From: Picochlorum sp. 'celeri'
Taxonomy: Eukaryota > Chlorophyta > Trebouxiophyceae
Direction of reading: 5' to 3'
Length of the DNA stretch: 64,000 bases
NCBI GenBank assembly: GCA_010909725.1
Contig: JAACMV010000014.1
Location: 248,001-312,000, forward strand
Each line of letters starts with the position of its first letter. Within the stretch, counting starts at the first letter, position 1. Shown in pieces: positions 35,301 to 43,572 of this stretch. Made by a program: the position numbers and the translations under genes. A model generated the notes under the pieces. The model was not told the origin of the DNA, searched no databases, and saw nothing but the letters and a program-made list of their open reading frames with translations.

Positions 35301-35971
35301 TTACCCTCTGATGATGGGTGAATATCCTCACTACCAGATGCCAAATCAGAGCCGACTACATCTACAACAGCATCAATAGTATGTGAATGAATGTGCCAAG
35401 AGAGATACACATCTCAATGTATGCACCGAAAACATACATCATAACAACAACATACCTTGTTCTCTATTGCCCCTACAGCCAAGGACAGGAGCTGTCTCCT
35501 TCTTCTTGGGCTTGGCAGATGGCTTCCTTTTCAATGGTCGCTGAGATGAATTCTCCTGTCGATTTGCTGAGGCCATTTGTGACCCAGCGTTCTGCACGAT
35601 ATTCTCCTCATCCAAATCTGAAGACTGGGAGTCTGGAATCACAGTGGACCACGCGGGTGCCTCCTGTAAAGGTGCCTTCCTTTTCCTTGTCATATGGCCA
35701 TGCTGCACATCACATATTTGATCGATTAGGCACATGTGTTCTACACAATGCAACATTTGCAAGAATCATCACAAGCAATGAAACGCACCTTTTGCACTGC
35801 TGCTTTTGCCCCATTTGTACCAGAGATGTGTGCATCTACAGCAGCTGTAGACGCCCGCTTACCATTCCGGCTACGCCTGACATTCCGAACCCTCTTACCC
35901 TCCACAGCCCTGGGTTGCAAAGGCTGTTTGGTAACCTTGGGCTTGGCAGATGGCTTCCTTTTCCTTGTCAT
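32351..35971 (-). CDS. Large HNH-endonuclease-like protein with two C-terminal DNA-binding-like repeats
   Basis: Exons 35789-35971, 35456-35702 and 32351-35361, joined across introns of 86 and 94 nt, 1146 aa. The N-terminus is strongly basic (MTRKRKPSAKPK .. RNVRRSRNGKRAS), a likely nuclear signal. The middle (about 150-720) is unrecognised. An HNH-type motif lies near residue 735: VDHISGQTGLNRSDNLRVVTNWEN, with the D-H-I and N..NLR.VT..EN pattern of phage and homing nucleases. The C-terminus has two 93-residue repeats (32672-32950 and 32360-32638), each with LG.W/Y..E...YKKGKR..EQMEELMADMGL and a final CGW, reminiscent of helicase-associated (HA) DNA-binding domains. Function unknown; genome-modifying or selfish element by inference. 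An upstream spliced noncoding leader near 36070 is likely. Confidence 0.6.
32360..32950 (-). repeat. Tandem 279-bp coding repeats, HA-like modules
   Basis: Two in-frame units of 279 nt (32672-32950 and 32360-32638), spaced by 312 nt. They start REEKRQAL and end FKRRCGW. Most of the second half is identical in protein; the first half has diverged (HHDDVDFSEIP versus HQNAVGFSETP). A linker KVDGVPACLSA separates them. Confidence 0.85.
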
Positions 35972-36085
35972 ATGGCCATGCTGCACATCACATATTTGAT
36001 TGATTATACATTATATATCTATATATGTTTGCAACGTTCGCAAGAATCGTCACAAGCAATCAAACGCACCTTTTCTCCACGATAT
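35680..36085 (-). repeat. Tandem duplication of about 280 bp covering exon/intron borders
   Basis: The block with acceptor GATGTGCAG plus CATGGCCATATGACAAGG occurs at about 35685-35712 and again at about 35963-35990 (offset 278). The donor side GTGCGTTT.ATTGCTTGTGA.GATTCTTGC occurs at about 35762-35788 and 36043-36069 (offset 281). The first exons of the HNH gene therefore arose by tandem duplication that included an intron. Confidence 0.8.
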
Positions 36086-36414
36086 CTCTGGGCACTATTG
36101 CAGTAGCACTAGTTGAGCTTCCCAAGCATGCAATGCTGTTTGTACAGTACAATTCTCTATTACTGCACATATACACATATTCGGCGTGATACAATTGAAA
36201 GATAGGTGCTTTTTAGACATGATCAAGAAAACAAGACAGTTTCGCGACGTAGCAATTCAACCAGGACTCACCTGCTTATCCGTTCACCCTCAGGGTGATT
36301 GCAAACATAAAATAATACTAAATACATCCAATTTGACTGCGCAATACCCGCTGTAGCGATACTATACAAAATATCGCGTTTTGATGATCCGTCATAGGCC
36401 TCAAATAAGAAACG

Positions 36415-36478
36415 CGGCAAAACTAACGACAAAACTAACGACAAAACTAACGACAAAACTAACGACAAAACTAATGAC
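36415..36478. repeat. 12-bp minisatellite
   Basis: Five consecutive copies of the unit ACAAAACTAACG; the last carries a T (ACTAATG). Read directly. Confidence 0.9.
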
Positions 36479-36905
36479 AGGGTTGCTGCCAAGATCCCAA
36501 TCGCACTGCTTTGATCTACTCGCAAGGCAGTTGCCATCCTTCAACACCATTGAAAATAAAAACATGTTCAAAATCTTCTGCATGTGATAACAGTGTCAAA
36601 GGCACACGAGACCGCCTCATGCTTGGTCTTCCTCCTTGTGCTCATTGAGACCGGCCACCGAGACATGCAGAATCTTCTCTGATCTCAGGTTGCGCTTGCT
36701 CACATTTATTCAGTCTCCCAAATTTCGGTCGACATGGTCCACAGTCAAATAGCACCAGAAATCGTAACCATGATATCGACGTGGTTCTTTGCCACTGTGG
36801 CAACAGCATGGTTGCCATGGCCTCGTCGCCACGCCCTTTTCGTGGCGACTCTAATATATCACCAAAAACTTTTGCAGCACATATTTCCAAAGGACAATTT
36901 GCACA

Positions 36906-36988
36906 CGCGGGGCTTTCTGACACTTGCTATTGAGACCCTATAGAGGCGTCTCTCCTCGCTAGAGAGCAGAGTGTCAGAAAGCCCCGCG
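36906..36988. repeat. Inverted repeat, 19-bp perfect arms
   Basis: CGCGGGGCTTTCTGACACT (36906-36924) is exactly complementary to 36970-36988, with a 45-nt spacer that contains its own smaller stem (CTCTC..GAGAG). The GC-rich arms contrast with the AT-rich surroundings. It could be a hairpin RNA source, a MITE-like terminal pair or a structured terminator. Confidence 0.85.
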
Positions 36989-37423
36989 AATTCTGATGCT
37001 TTTCTCCGCTCTTCCCCGTTAAGTTTGTATTTTATTCTTTACATAATTGAATGGAGTAGCAAATAACTGCGAGGAAAAAGAAGACAACAGATACATGATG
37101 AGATTGTCATCCAAATCTGTTGGCAAATATCTTTGATCATTCTGGAAGAAGCGAACGTTTCAAATTTGAAATGAGATTTCTCGCTTGTGTGATAATCATC
37201 TGGAAGAGGTTTCAATCAGGAACTTTTAGGGCTAAGACCACCTCTGTATCATCCAATATGGGCTGCTTTGGTTTTCATGTGTGTTGCCTCCCAATAGGGT
37301 AGAGATTCACCATCTTTGAACCTCACACGCAATCTATCACCACCATCTCTTTGTTTTCTTGCAGAAAATCCCACGTCATGAGCGATAGATGACTTTGTAG
37401 CAGGTCCATTGACTCTTGTGACA

Positions 37424-38236
37424 CTATTCCTCAGACTTAATAAATGGAGTTGTAATCTCATCTTGCTCCCTTGTAGGCTCAGCCATTTTTCGTCTCTTTC
37501 CACTTTTTTCCTTTTGTTGCTTCTGAATGACACCAGAAGCTTCTAAAAGAGTACGATGGGCCTCGTGTACTGCCTGATGAATTTGGTTTTGAAGTTCCTC
37601 CTGTCCACAGGCAATTCTATTCAATAAATCTTTGAGGCTTTTACTACCAAATCCAGACCTGCTCTTTAGTTTTTGTTTGCAAAAGGCAGTTTCATATTGG
37701 ATGTAGGACATGATCTGGACAAGAAGGGATGCCTGTTGCTTCTCATCTGGCTTTCCATTTTGGATCAATTTGATTGAATGCGTTCGCATGCAATCAAGTG
37801 CGGCCTTGGCTCCTTGGTTGAGATTGGAAAACTCCCTCAACATTTCTGTGAGACGAGTGGGGTCAGTCACAAAAAACGTGAACTCGTTTTGCCGTCCATT
37901 TTTTCTGAATCTGTCTGAACAAGCAATAAGACTTGCATCCACCTCCATAACCGACTCTCTGACTGCTTTATTAGCCTCTTCTAGTGAAATTGGGACGCTG
38001 GATGTAAGATTGAGTACCACAAATGGCCATAGTTTAATGCTTTTCTGGAGCAAGTACACTGCTTTGGTAGCATCAGCACTACATTCTACTTTGACCACTG
38101 GCTGTGTGGTAGAATTCCTAGCCGACTCAGTGCCACAAACTTTCCCCGTTACTTGTTCTCTGAAACGGAAGCCACGTATCTCATCTAAAGGATTCTCACG
38201 GGTAGACTGGGAGTTTCGATCATTTGAAGGACCCAT
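37424..38236 (-). CDS. Hypothetical protein, 270 aa
   Basis: A single open frame starting MGPSNDRNSQ, with a good helical-looking central part (residues 60-210: LQKSIKLWPFVVLNL, LTEMLREFSNLNQGAKAALDCMRTH, QIMSYIQYETAFCKQKL) and a basic C-terminal stretch (KQQKEKSGKRRKMAEP) that could be a nuclear signal. I do not recognise the family. It lies between the HNH gene and its inverted tail copy, so it may be part of the same accessory island. No transmembrane segment or signal peptide. Length and composition argue for a real gene, but a chance frame cannot be excluded. Confidence 0.5.
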   Translation of the reverse strand: MGPSNDRNSQSTRENPLDEIRGFRFREQVTGKVCGTESARNSTTQPVVKVECSADATKAVYLLQKSIKLWPFVVLNLTSSVPISLEEANKAVRESVMEVDASLIACSDRFRKNGRQNEFTFFVTDPTRLTEMLREFSNLNQGAKAALDCMRTHSIKLIQNGKPDEKQQASLLVQIMSYIQYETAFCKQKLKSRSGFGSKSLKDLLNRIACGQEELQNQIHQAVHEAHRTLLEASGVIQKQQKEKSGKRRKMAEPTREQDEITTPFIKSEE

Positions 38237-39094
38237 CTTTGAAGATTGCTCGATACCAAACTTGCTCGTGCGTGCGAACGAGTATACACTGCATTGGATA
38301 CATGTTTAATTATCAACATAATATATTATTCAAAATCAAAAGAATACTCTGTGAATAATGCATCATTCCCAGCTTGTGGGAAGTTTCGCGAGAACCAGAG
38401 AGATGCGTACCAGACTATCCTTATGGAAGCAGCAGTTGATATCTTCTACACATATAATTTTAAAGGGTATTATTGCCTCTATGAAATGATTGATAGTATT
38501 ATAGTAAAATAAAACACAAACCATCTTCTGGAGTGGATGATGGTGTAATAGATGCTCGTGTTGATTTGCTGCATGAATGTCATGCAAGGTGTCGGCCTTT
38601 GTTCAGAAGGACACATTATTCGGGAATAGATCAAATCGCATGGACAAGACTACAATACCACGCAGTATGCGTGCCTCCAATTCATATATTAAACAATAAT
38701 TCTCTCAAAATAGTAACTGTCTATCGTCATCTCCTTTCTTCTCGTCGAGAGTAGCAGAGGAGCATATCGAGAGCAGAATATTCAAACCCAGCGGAAGTCA
38801 ACCTTCAACCGAAACTCATGTACGTGCGATCATATGTCATTAGTATCACATACATATGACATATTGGTGTATATATTTCGCTAGAATCTGTTTTATCACT
38901 ACAAACGGTTTCAACCGTACCGAACTGCGAGCGACATCTTGATCAGACTGAATTCTATCACAACCGTTCCGCGGCGTATTCCATCTGATTTCTGATAATT
39001 TACATGTATAATATTCTCAATATGTAGAGGAATATCACGAAAGATTGATTGCAACATGTGCTACTCCTCCTTTTCATCTGTGCGAAACGAAACC
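38237..39094. other. AT-rich intergenic
   Basis: About 860 bases upstream of both flanking ORFs; frames here are short (under 90 codons) and unrecognised. No repeat or RNA gene seen. Confidence 0.4.
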
Positions 39095-39386
39095 ATGGCC
39101 AGTCGTGAAGAGAAACGTCAAGCTCTCAGGTTGCGCTGGAGACTGCATCATGATGATGTCGATTTCAGCGCAATTCCCCCTCAGCACAACGAGGCAGAAA
39201 GGAATGCTGAGTATGATCTCGGCGATGGGAATGGACCACGGAGGTTCAATCTGGGGATGTGGATTTCACATGAGATGAGAGCATACAGGGATCGAAGATG
39301 AGCGGATGGAGGAACTCATGGCTGACATGGGTTTGAGAGCGGAAGGCAGAACAGAATTCAAGAGGCGATGTGGTTGGACTGAATGA
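39095..39386 (+). pseudogene. Inverted truncated copy of the HNH gene C-terminal repeat
   Basis: The frame from ATG 39095 reads MASREEKRQALRLRWRLHHDDVDFSAIP and ends early at 39301. The same unit continues in another frame as RMEELMADMGL .. RRCGWTE to a TGA at 39386. Compared with the 279-nt units of the HNH gene, this copy (39104-39377) is 274 nt, a net loss of 5 nt that shifts the frame. Its first half matches unit 1, its end matches unit 2. The homology extends into the 3' flank. Possibly a short 68-aa protein, more likely a broken copy. Confidence 0.75.
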
Positions 39387-39753
39387 GATCTCTTCTTCTC
39401 TTTCCACTCCATGCGGGCATATGCCATGATGCATCATATATATGTCAATGTTTTGATTGCGATGGATCGAACTATATAGTTCATATATGTTCAGTCCACT
39501 TGCATATGATGTAACAATAATTTTAATTTTCACATAAAGATCAACTAGTTGATACCCTACCTATCCCAGTACTGTACAACTAATGTCGACATAAATGACA
39601 GTGATGCCAGTTCATCGTCATCTCATGCTCCCTGGGCTACCCAAGCCAATGAGCAATCCGCATGATCCAGAAAAGCACATATTATTTATATAAAAATATT
39701 TATTTTCCATGTAATGGAGTGATAGAATCATTGGTATTCAGACGAGTCTCTGT
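39387..39753. other. 3' flank of the inverted copy
   Basis: The first 80 bases (to about 39465) match the 3' flank of the HNH gene, including TCAATGTTTTGATTG. The remainder up to the reductase gene is AT-rich with no signal seen. Confidence 0.5.
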
Positions 39754-40797
39754 ATGGTTGCAGAGATTCAAACAACTGCTGGGATTCTTCTGTTTTTCCT
39801 TATTACAACCATTCTGTGGTTGCCAGCACAGTATATACTTTTAAAAAAATCATTTATGGGCATATTTGGTCGTAGAAAAGACCTCAGGGGCAAGCATGTT
39901 TTCATTACCGGTGGCTCCAAAGGAATTGGATTTGCAATTGCACAAGCTTTCCTTCGCAAGGGCTGTCGGGTCTCGATTGTCGCTCGATCAATCAAAGACC
40001 TTGATGAAGCTAAGAAGATTCTGATGGAAGATAGTCCTGGGCGAGTTTCTAGGTACTCTGCCGACACAACACGCAGTGACCAGCTCTCCAAGGCAGTTGC
40101 TGCTGCTGAACAAGAAATGGGCCCGATTGATATACTCGTTTGTAATGCGGGCATTTCAATACCAAAGCTTTGTACGCAAACGACAATAGAAGAGTATGAG
40201 AAGCAGGTTGACGTGAATTACATGGGAAGTGTGAGGACAACAAAACTGGTTCTTCCTGGGATGCTGGAACGACAGTCTGGTCACATTTTGTTTGTCTCTT
40301 CGGTGATGGGCGTCTTTGGGTTTGCTGGGTATAGTTCATACGCACCAACAAAATGGGATATTAGAGGATTTGCGGATTGTTTGCACAATGAATTGCAAGG
40401 AACCGGTGTGTCTGTGTCGATTGCCTATCCACCTGATACTGACACCCCTGGGTTTGCCATTGAGAATGAGGTCAAGGCGGATTTATGCAAAACTGTCAAT
40501 GCTGCGCTAGGAAGCCATACATTTACATCAGATATGGTTGGAAATACAATCGTGGATAAATTCCAAAAGGGGCAGTACCATCTGACCCCTCCTGATCTTG
40601 GTGCCAGCATGTTGATCTCCACCATGACTGGTCTGACGCCAAAGGTGTTTTGGTTTCCAATCACCATGCTTTTGGCGCCGATTTTAGCTCTGGTGAGCTC
40701 TATATTTGGTATGATTGGTAACAGAGCTGCAAGAAAATGCAACATGGAGTATGGCTATCCTCTGCCATCTTCTTCTTCTTCTTCTTCTTCTAGTTAG
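39754..40797 (+). CDS. 3-ketodihydrosphingosine reductase (KDSR/TSC10 family SDR)
   Basis: 347 aa, no intron. An N-terminal membrane helix (TTAGILLFFLITTILWLPAQYIL) is followed by the short-chain dehydrogenase core: TGGSKGIG (cofactor loop), DILVCNAGIS, VSSVMG, and the catalytic YAPTK. The family-specific motif YPPDTDTPGF sits after the catalytic lysine. A C-terminal hydrophobic pair (VFWFPITMLLAPILALVSSIFG) matches ER anchoring. The enzyme reduces 3-ketosphinganine to sphinganine with NADPH in sphingolipid synthesis. The protein ends in nine serines coded by a TCT microsatellite that runs up to the stop; the stop overlaps that of the convergent gene. Confidence 0.92.
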   Translation: MVAEIQTTAGILLFFLITTILWLPAQYILLKKSFMGIFGRRKDLRGKHVFITGGSKGIGFAIAQAFLRKGCRVSIVARSIKDLDEAKKILMEDSPGRVSRYSADTTRSDQLSKAVAAAEQEMGPIDILVCNAGISIPKLCTQTTIEEYEKQVDVNYMGSVRTTKLVLPGMLERQSGHILFVSSVMGVFGFAGYSSYAPTKWDIRGFADCLHNELQGTGVSVSIAYPPDTDTPGFAIENEVKADLCKTVNAALGSHTFTSDMVGNTIVDKFQKGQYHLTPPDLGASMLISTMTGLTPKVFWFPITMLLAPILALVSSIFGMIGNRAARKCNMEYGYPLPSSSSSSSSS

Positions 40798-41561
40798 TAG
40801 ATATGATGGTTGAACACAAAGGATACGAGGAGGAGCATGACAACCGGTGATACTAATAATGATACTGCCCACGAAGAAGGAGCAGCAGCAGGCTCCTCTG
40901 ATCCTGTCAAGAGAGCAACATTCGAGTTATTCCTCAAGCCCTCTGGAATATTTGTTGTTGGGCATGCACAATAAAAGTATGACCCATCTGGCAGTTCCTC
41001 CCCAAAGCCAAGGTACTCTCTGCGAGTAGAACTTTCAACATATTCGCCAAGGTCTTCACTGGTCGCTTGACTAAATGCCATGGAAAAGTTGAAAATATTT
41101 CCACAACACATGTCGATGGCCTTCATGGCGGGTGTTTGGTGATCAGCGTCGGCCACATCTTGTTCCTCTTGACTCTTTCCTGCAACAGCCATGCCAACTG
41201 ATTCACCCAGAGGTAAATAAGGATGAATGAACCTCACAGTACCAAGTGCATTCGTTTGTCCTTCTGTAATGTTATTATAGCAATAGACGTAGGCCCCAGA
41301 AGGATATTCTGTGTACTGTCCAGCAATAGTAGTGGCAAGCCCCTCGGTCCCACCGTCATCAAACCCTTGCATTGCAGAGTCCAACAGGTCTTCACATGTC
41401 GCTGAATCACCATCCGCATACACCCCTGCGTACACAAGTCCATGTAGCGTTACTTTGGCGAGCACAAGACACGTCACCATCATGTCGAGTCACAAGAATA
41501 GAGACCACCTACCCATCACCAGGAACACCATCAGCATCACGACGCTTATTTTCCCAGCCAT
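40794..41561 (-). CDS. Secreted Cys-containing protein, probably GPI-anchored
   Basis: Exon 1 41513-41561 and exon 2 40794-41425, intron 87 nt (GTAGGT..ACGCAG), 226 aa. The join makes a clean signal peptide (MAGKISVVMLMVFLVMGVYA). The mature part contains two similar Cys-bearing halves: CEDLLDSAMQGF..YPSGAYVYCYNN and CCGNIFNFSMAFSQ..LPDGSYFYCACP, suggesting an internal duplication. A Pro/Ala/Ser stretch and a hydrophobic tail (AVSLLVSPVVMLLLVSFVF) end the chain, as in GPI-anchored proteins. I do not recognise the family. Tail-to-tail with the sphingolipid reductase gene with a 4-bp stop overlap. Confidence 0.7.
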
Positions 41562-41953
41562 GATTGATTTATATGTACTCAAAGACCAGATACATGTACA
41601 GATTTAATTATTTTGACGATGCACGTAAGATGCTCAAGGTCTGACGTCATCACACATGTGACGTTTCCATGATTTAGAATTGTGAAACATTTTCAAACTC
41701 GTTCGATCAATCCCAGATTGTATATCCTCTTGTCCCCATACAGAACAGAATGCATCTTGAGATAGATAGATAGATAGAACCATGATAGCGTCAAGATTGT
41801 GCTGCCAGCAGCAGTGGACGACAATGTCTGTGGGACGACAACAACCACACGCATGTGGTCGGATGATGCCTCCCCACGCCTTGAATTCTGAATATAGTCG
41901 ACAGAACCAACATCAAAAAGAAGGAACAGGTCGCTGGGTGGCAACAGGATTGC
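41562..41953. other. Intergenic with GATA microsatellite
   Basis: About 390 bases; a short (GATA)n-type run lies at about 41760-41777. Nothing else supported. Confidence 0.4.
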
Positions 41954-42688
41954 TCATCGCTGTGCTTGTGGTGAAATCAGTACATCAGCGCAATTCCAGA
42001 ACTCTTCCGGCAGCCCAGCACCCATATCACCACATGTAGCTATATTGGACGATCTTGAGTACTCCTCTGGTATTCCAGGAGGATTACACGTGTTTGCTGT
42101 GATCCAATGCCATTGAATGACACACCTGGAATCAATGCCATCGCAGACCACATCATCAGGAAGCCTGTAATACATCGTGTACTCTTCGTCCCATGGATCT
42201 CCAGGGGTGGTATAAAATTTTGTAGCTCCTGGGTTTTGATTCTCAGGAACATCAGCCTGAACCAAAGGATGCTTGTTGAAACAAGCCTGAGTCAGCTGAT
42301 GTCGTTCATCCTGTTCAGTAATGCCATTGATCTTACATAGGAAGAATTCAAACAGACCATTATGATTCGCCTCACTTTTGACAACAATCTTGATCATTTG
42401 TCCCTCTGTATAACGTGCCGTGGCCTCTCCTGTCCAAAACTCGCCACCGACTTCATGCTTTCTCCTTTCCTGATCAAAAGGGTCCCCACAGATGCCATAC
42501 GTGGCATCAGGAAAGGTACTCCCATGGGCAGCGTATACAGCACCTGGACCACCAGCGTTCAAACAATGAGGACAATAGTCCGAATTAGCCTTGTAGTTCC
42601 TGGATTCAGGCAATTTCAGATAACCATGACCTGACACCACGGTCAACGTGCCCACAAGCACAAGGGCTTGAAACATTGCAAAATTCAT
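41954..42688 (-). CDS. Lytic polysaccharide monooxygenase, AA15-like, secreted
   Basis: 244 aa. The signal peptide (MNFAMFQALVLVGTLTVVSG) is followed directly by His at the predicted cleavage point: HGYLKLPESRN, the N-terminal copper ligand that starts every mature LPMO. The second histidine ligand is in ANHNGLFEF. Other conserved points are the Cys pairs (DYCPHCLN, GICGDP), DEEYTMYYRLPDDVVC and CVIQWHWITANTCNPPG, with GDMGAGLPEEFWNCADV near the end, an arrangement typical of AA15 (insects, oomycetes, algae). These copper enzymes cleave chitin or cellulose oxidatively. No carbohydrate-binding module is attached. The substrate cannot be told from sequence. Confidence 0.88.
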   Translation of the reverse strand: MNFAMFQALVLVGTLTVVSGHGYLKLPESRNYKANSDYCPHCLNAGGPGAVYAAHGSTFPDATYGICGDPFDQERRKHEVGGEFWTGEATARYTEGQMIKIVVKSEANHNGLFEFFLCKINGITEQDERHQLTQACFNKHPLVQADVPENQNPGATKFYTTPGDPWDEEYTMYYRLPDDVVCDGIDSRCVIQWHWITANTCNPPGIPEEYSRSSNIATCGDMGAGLPEEFWNCADVLISPQAQR

Positions 42689-43572
42689 ACTCAGGTCCTC
42701 ATATGTATGAAAAAGATTTGAAATTTATTCATATTGAAACCGTAAGAAGCCCATATGTAGGCAAATGGATACAATGGCGGGACGGTCATCTGTGTCTGAC
42801 CCACGGGCCGCGGTGATAGCCGCGCCCTCAGAAGCAGCTGATGAGGCACCTGACCGTTACCAGTAACACAACTGTCAAATATTGAACACACATCAAAAAT
42901 TTTTTACATACACAGTGGTATGGTGGATCAACACAGTGCACCCAAGGCGTCCCTCGACGTGACCATACATCCTTCAAAGGCTCTTCGAAGAGAACTCTCT
43001 AAGTGGTAGTTGCCCGTGCTGCCTGTGAGTGAGAGAATCGCTTCTTGACAACCCCTCTGTAGTAACGGAATCTCATCCATCAATAGTCTATATCATCTCA
43101 AGAGTAAATATAGATTCATTGCTGAGACAGATTGGCCTAGATTGTGGCTGAGACATGGTTGTTGTTTGCAAAACTCAATTGAGTCTTTGCAAAGAGAGCC
43201 CAGGGTTTTCAAGTCAACAGTCATACCATCAATCTGCTGGGTCATTTAAATTGATCAACAGGCCATTGTATATAGAGACGAGATGCCACTCACGGATCAC
43301 TCGCAATCACACGTATATTCTTTCCTTGGAACACAGGCTTCCTATTGTTCTGACTGAATTCAGTCAGAACCGGCATCTCTATACAACCAACCCTATAACC
43401 CCGCAAACACCCCCATCTCAGCCATTATTTCATTCTTTCAAATTCCAAGGCAACTAATATTCCAATAATCCTCATCACATGGGTCATATTTGGATTAGTC
43501 GCCCTCAGGAAGACGATTGAATTAAATTTCTGGCATAGGGACGGAATTCCTAGGTTTCTTTTCTCGCCCGGA
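42689..43572. other. Divergent intergenic region with a 24-bp palindrome
   Basis: About 880 bases upstream of both the LPMO and the bestrophin gene. GGGCCGCGG..CCGCGCCC (about 42805-42827) forms an imperfect GC-rich stem, and a perfect palindrome lies at 43347-43370. No supported gene. Confidence 0.5.
43347..43370. repeat. Perfect 24-bp palindrome
   Basis: GTTCTGACTGAA followed at once by its exact reverse complement, no spacer. It lies about 200 bp upstream of the bestrophin start codon. Possible dimeric transcription-factor site or relic hairpin. Confidence 0.85.

Larger units (their letters stand above)
35972..37423. other. Noncoding accessory stretch with minisatellite and hairpin
   Basis: About 1.45 kb without a gene I can support. 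It holds the likely 5' leader exon of the HNH gene (to about 36110), a 12-bp minisatellite (36415-36478), and a 19-bp-stem inverted repeat (36906-36988). Open frames here are short; the longest (36268-36537, minus) is just the translation of the minisatellite plus flanks. Confidence 0.5.

Noticed and set aside
36415..36478. Possible CRISPR array
   Set aside because: Repeats are 12 bp with no spacers; a minisatellite in a eukaryote.
36268..36537. Minus-strand frame with (LVLS)n repeats
   Set aside because: It is the translation of the 12-bp minisatellite with unrelated flanks; no family, start context or splice continuity.
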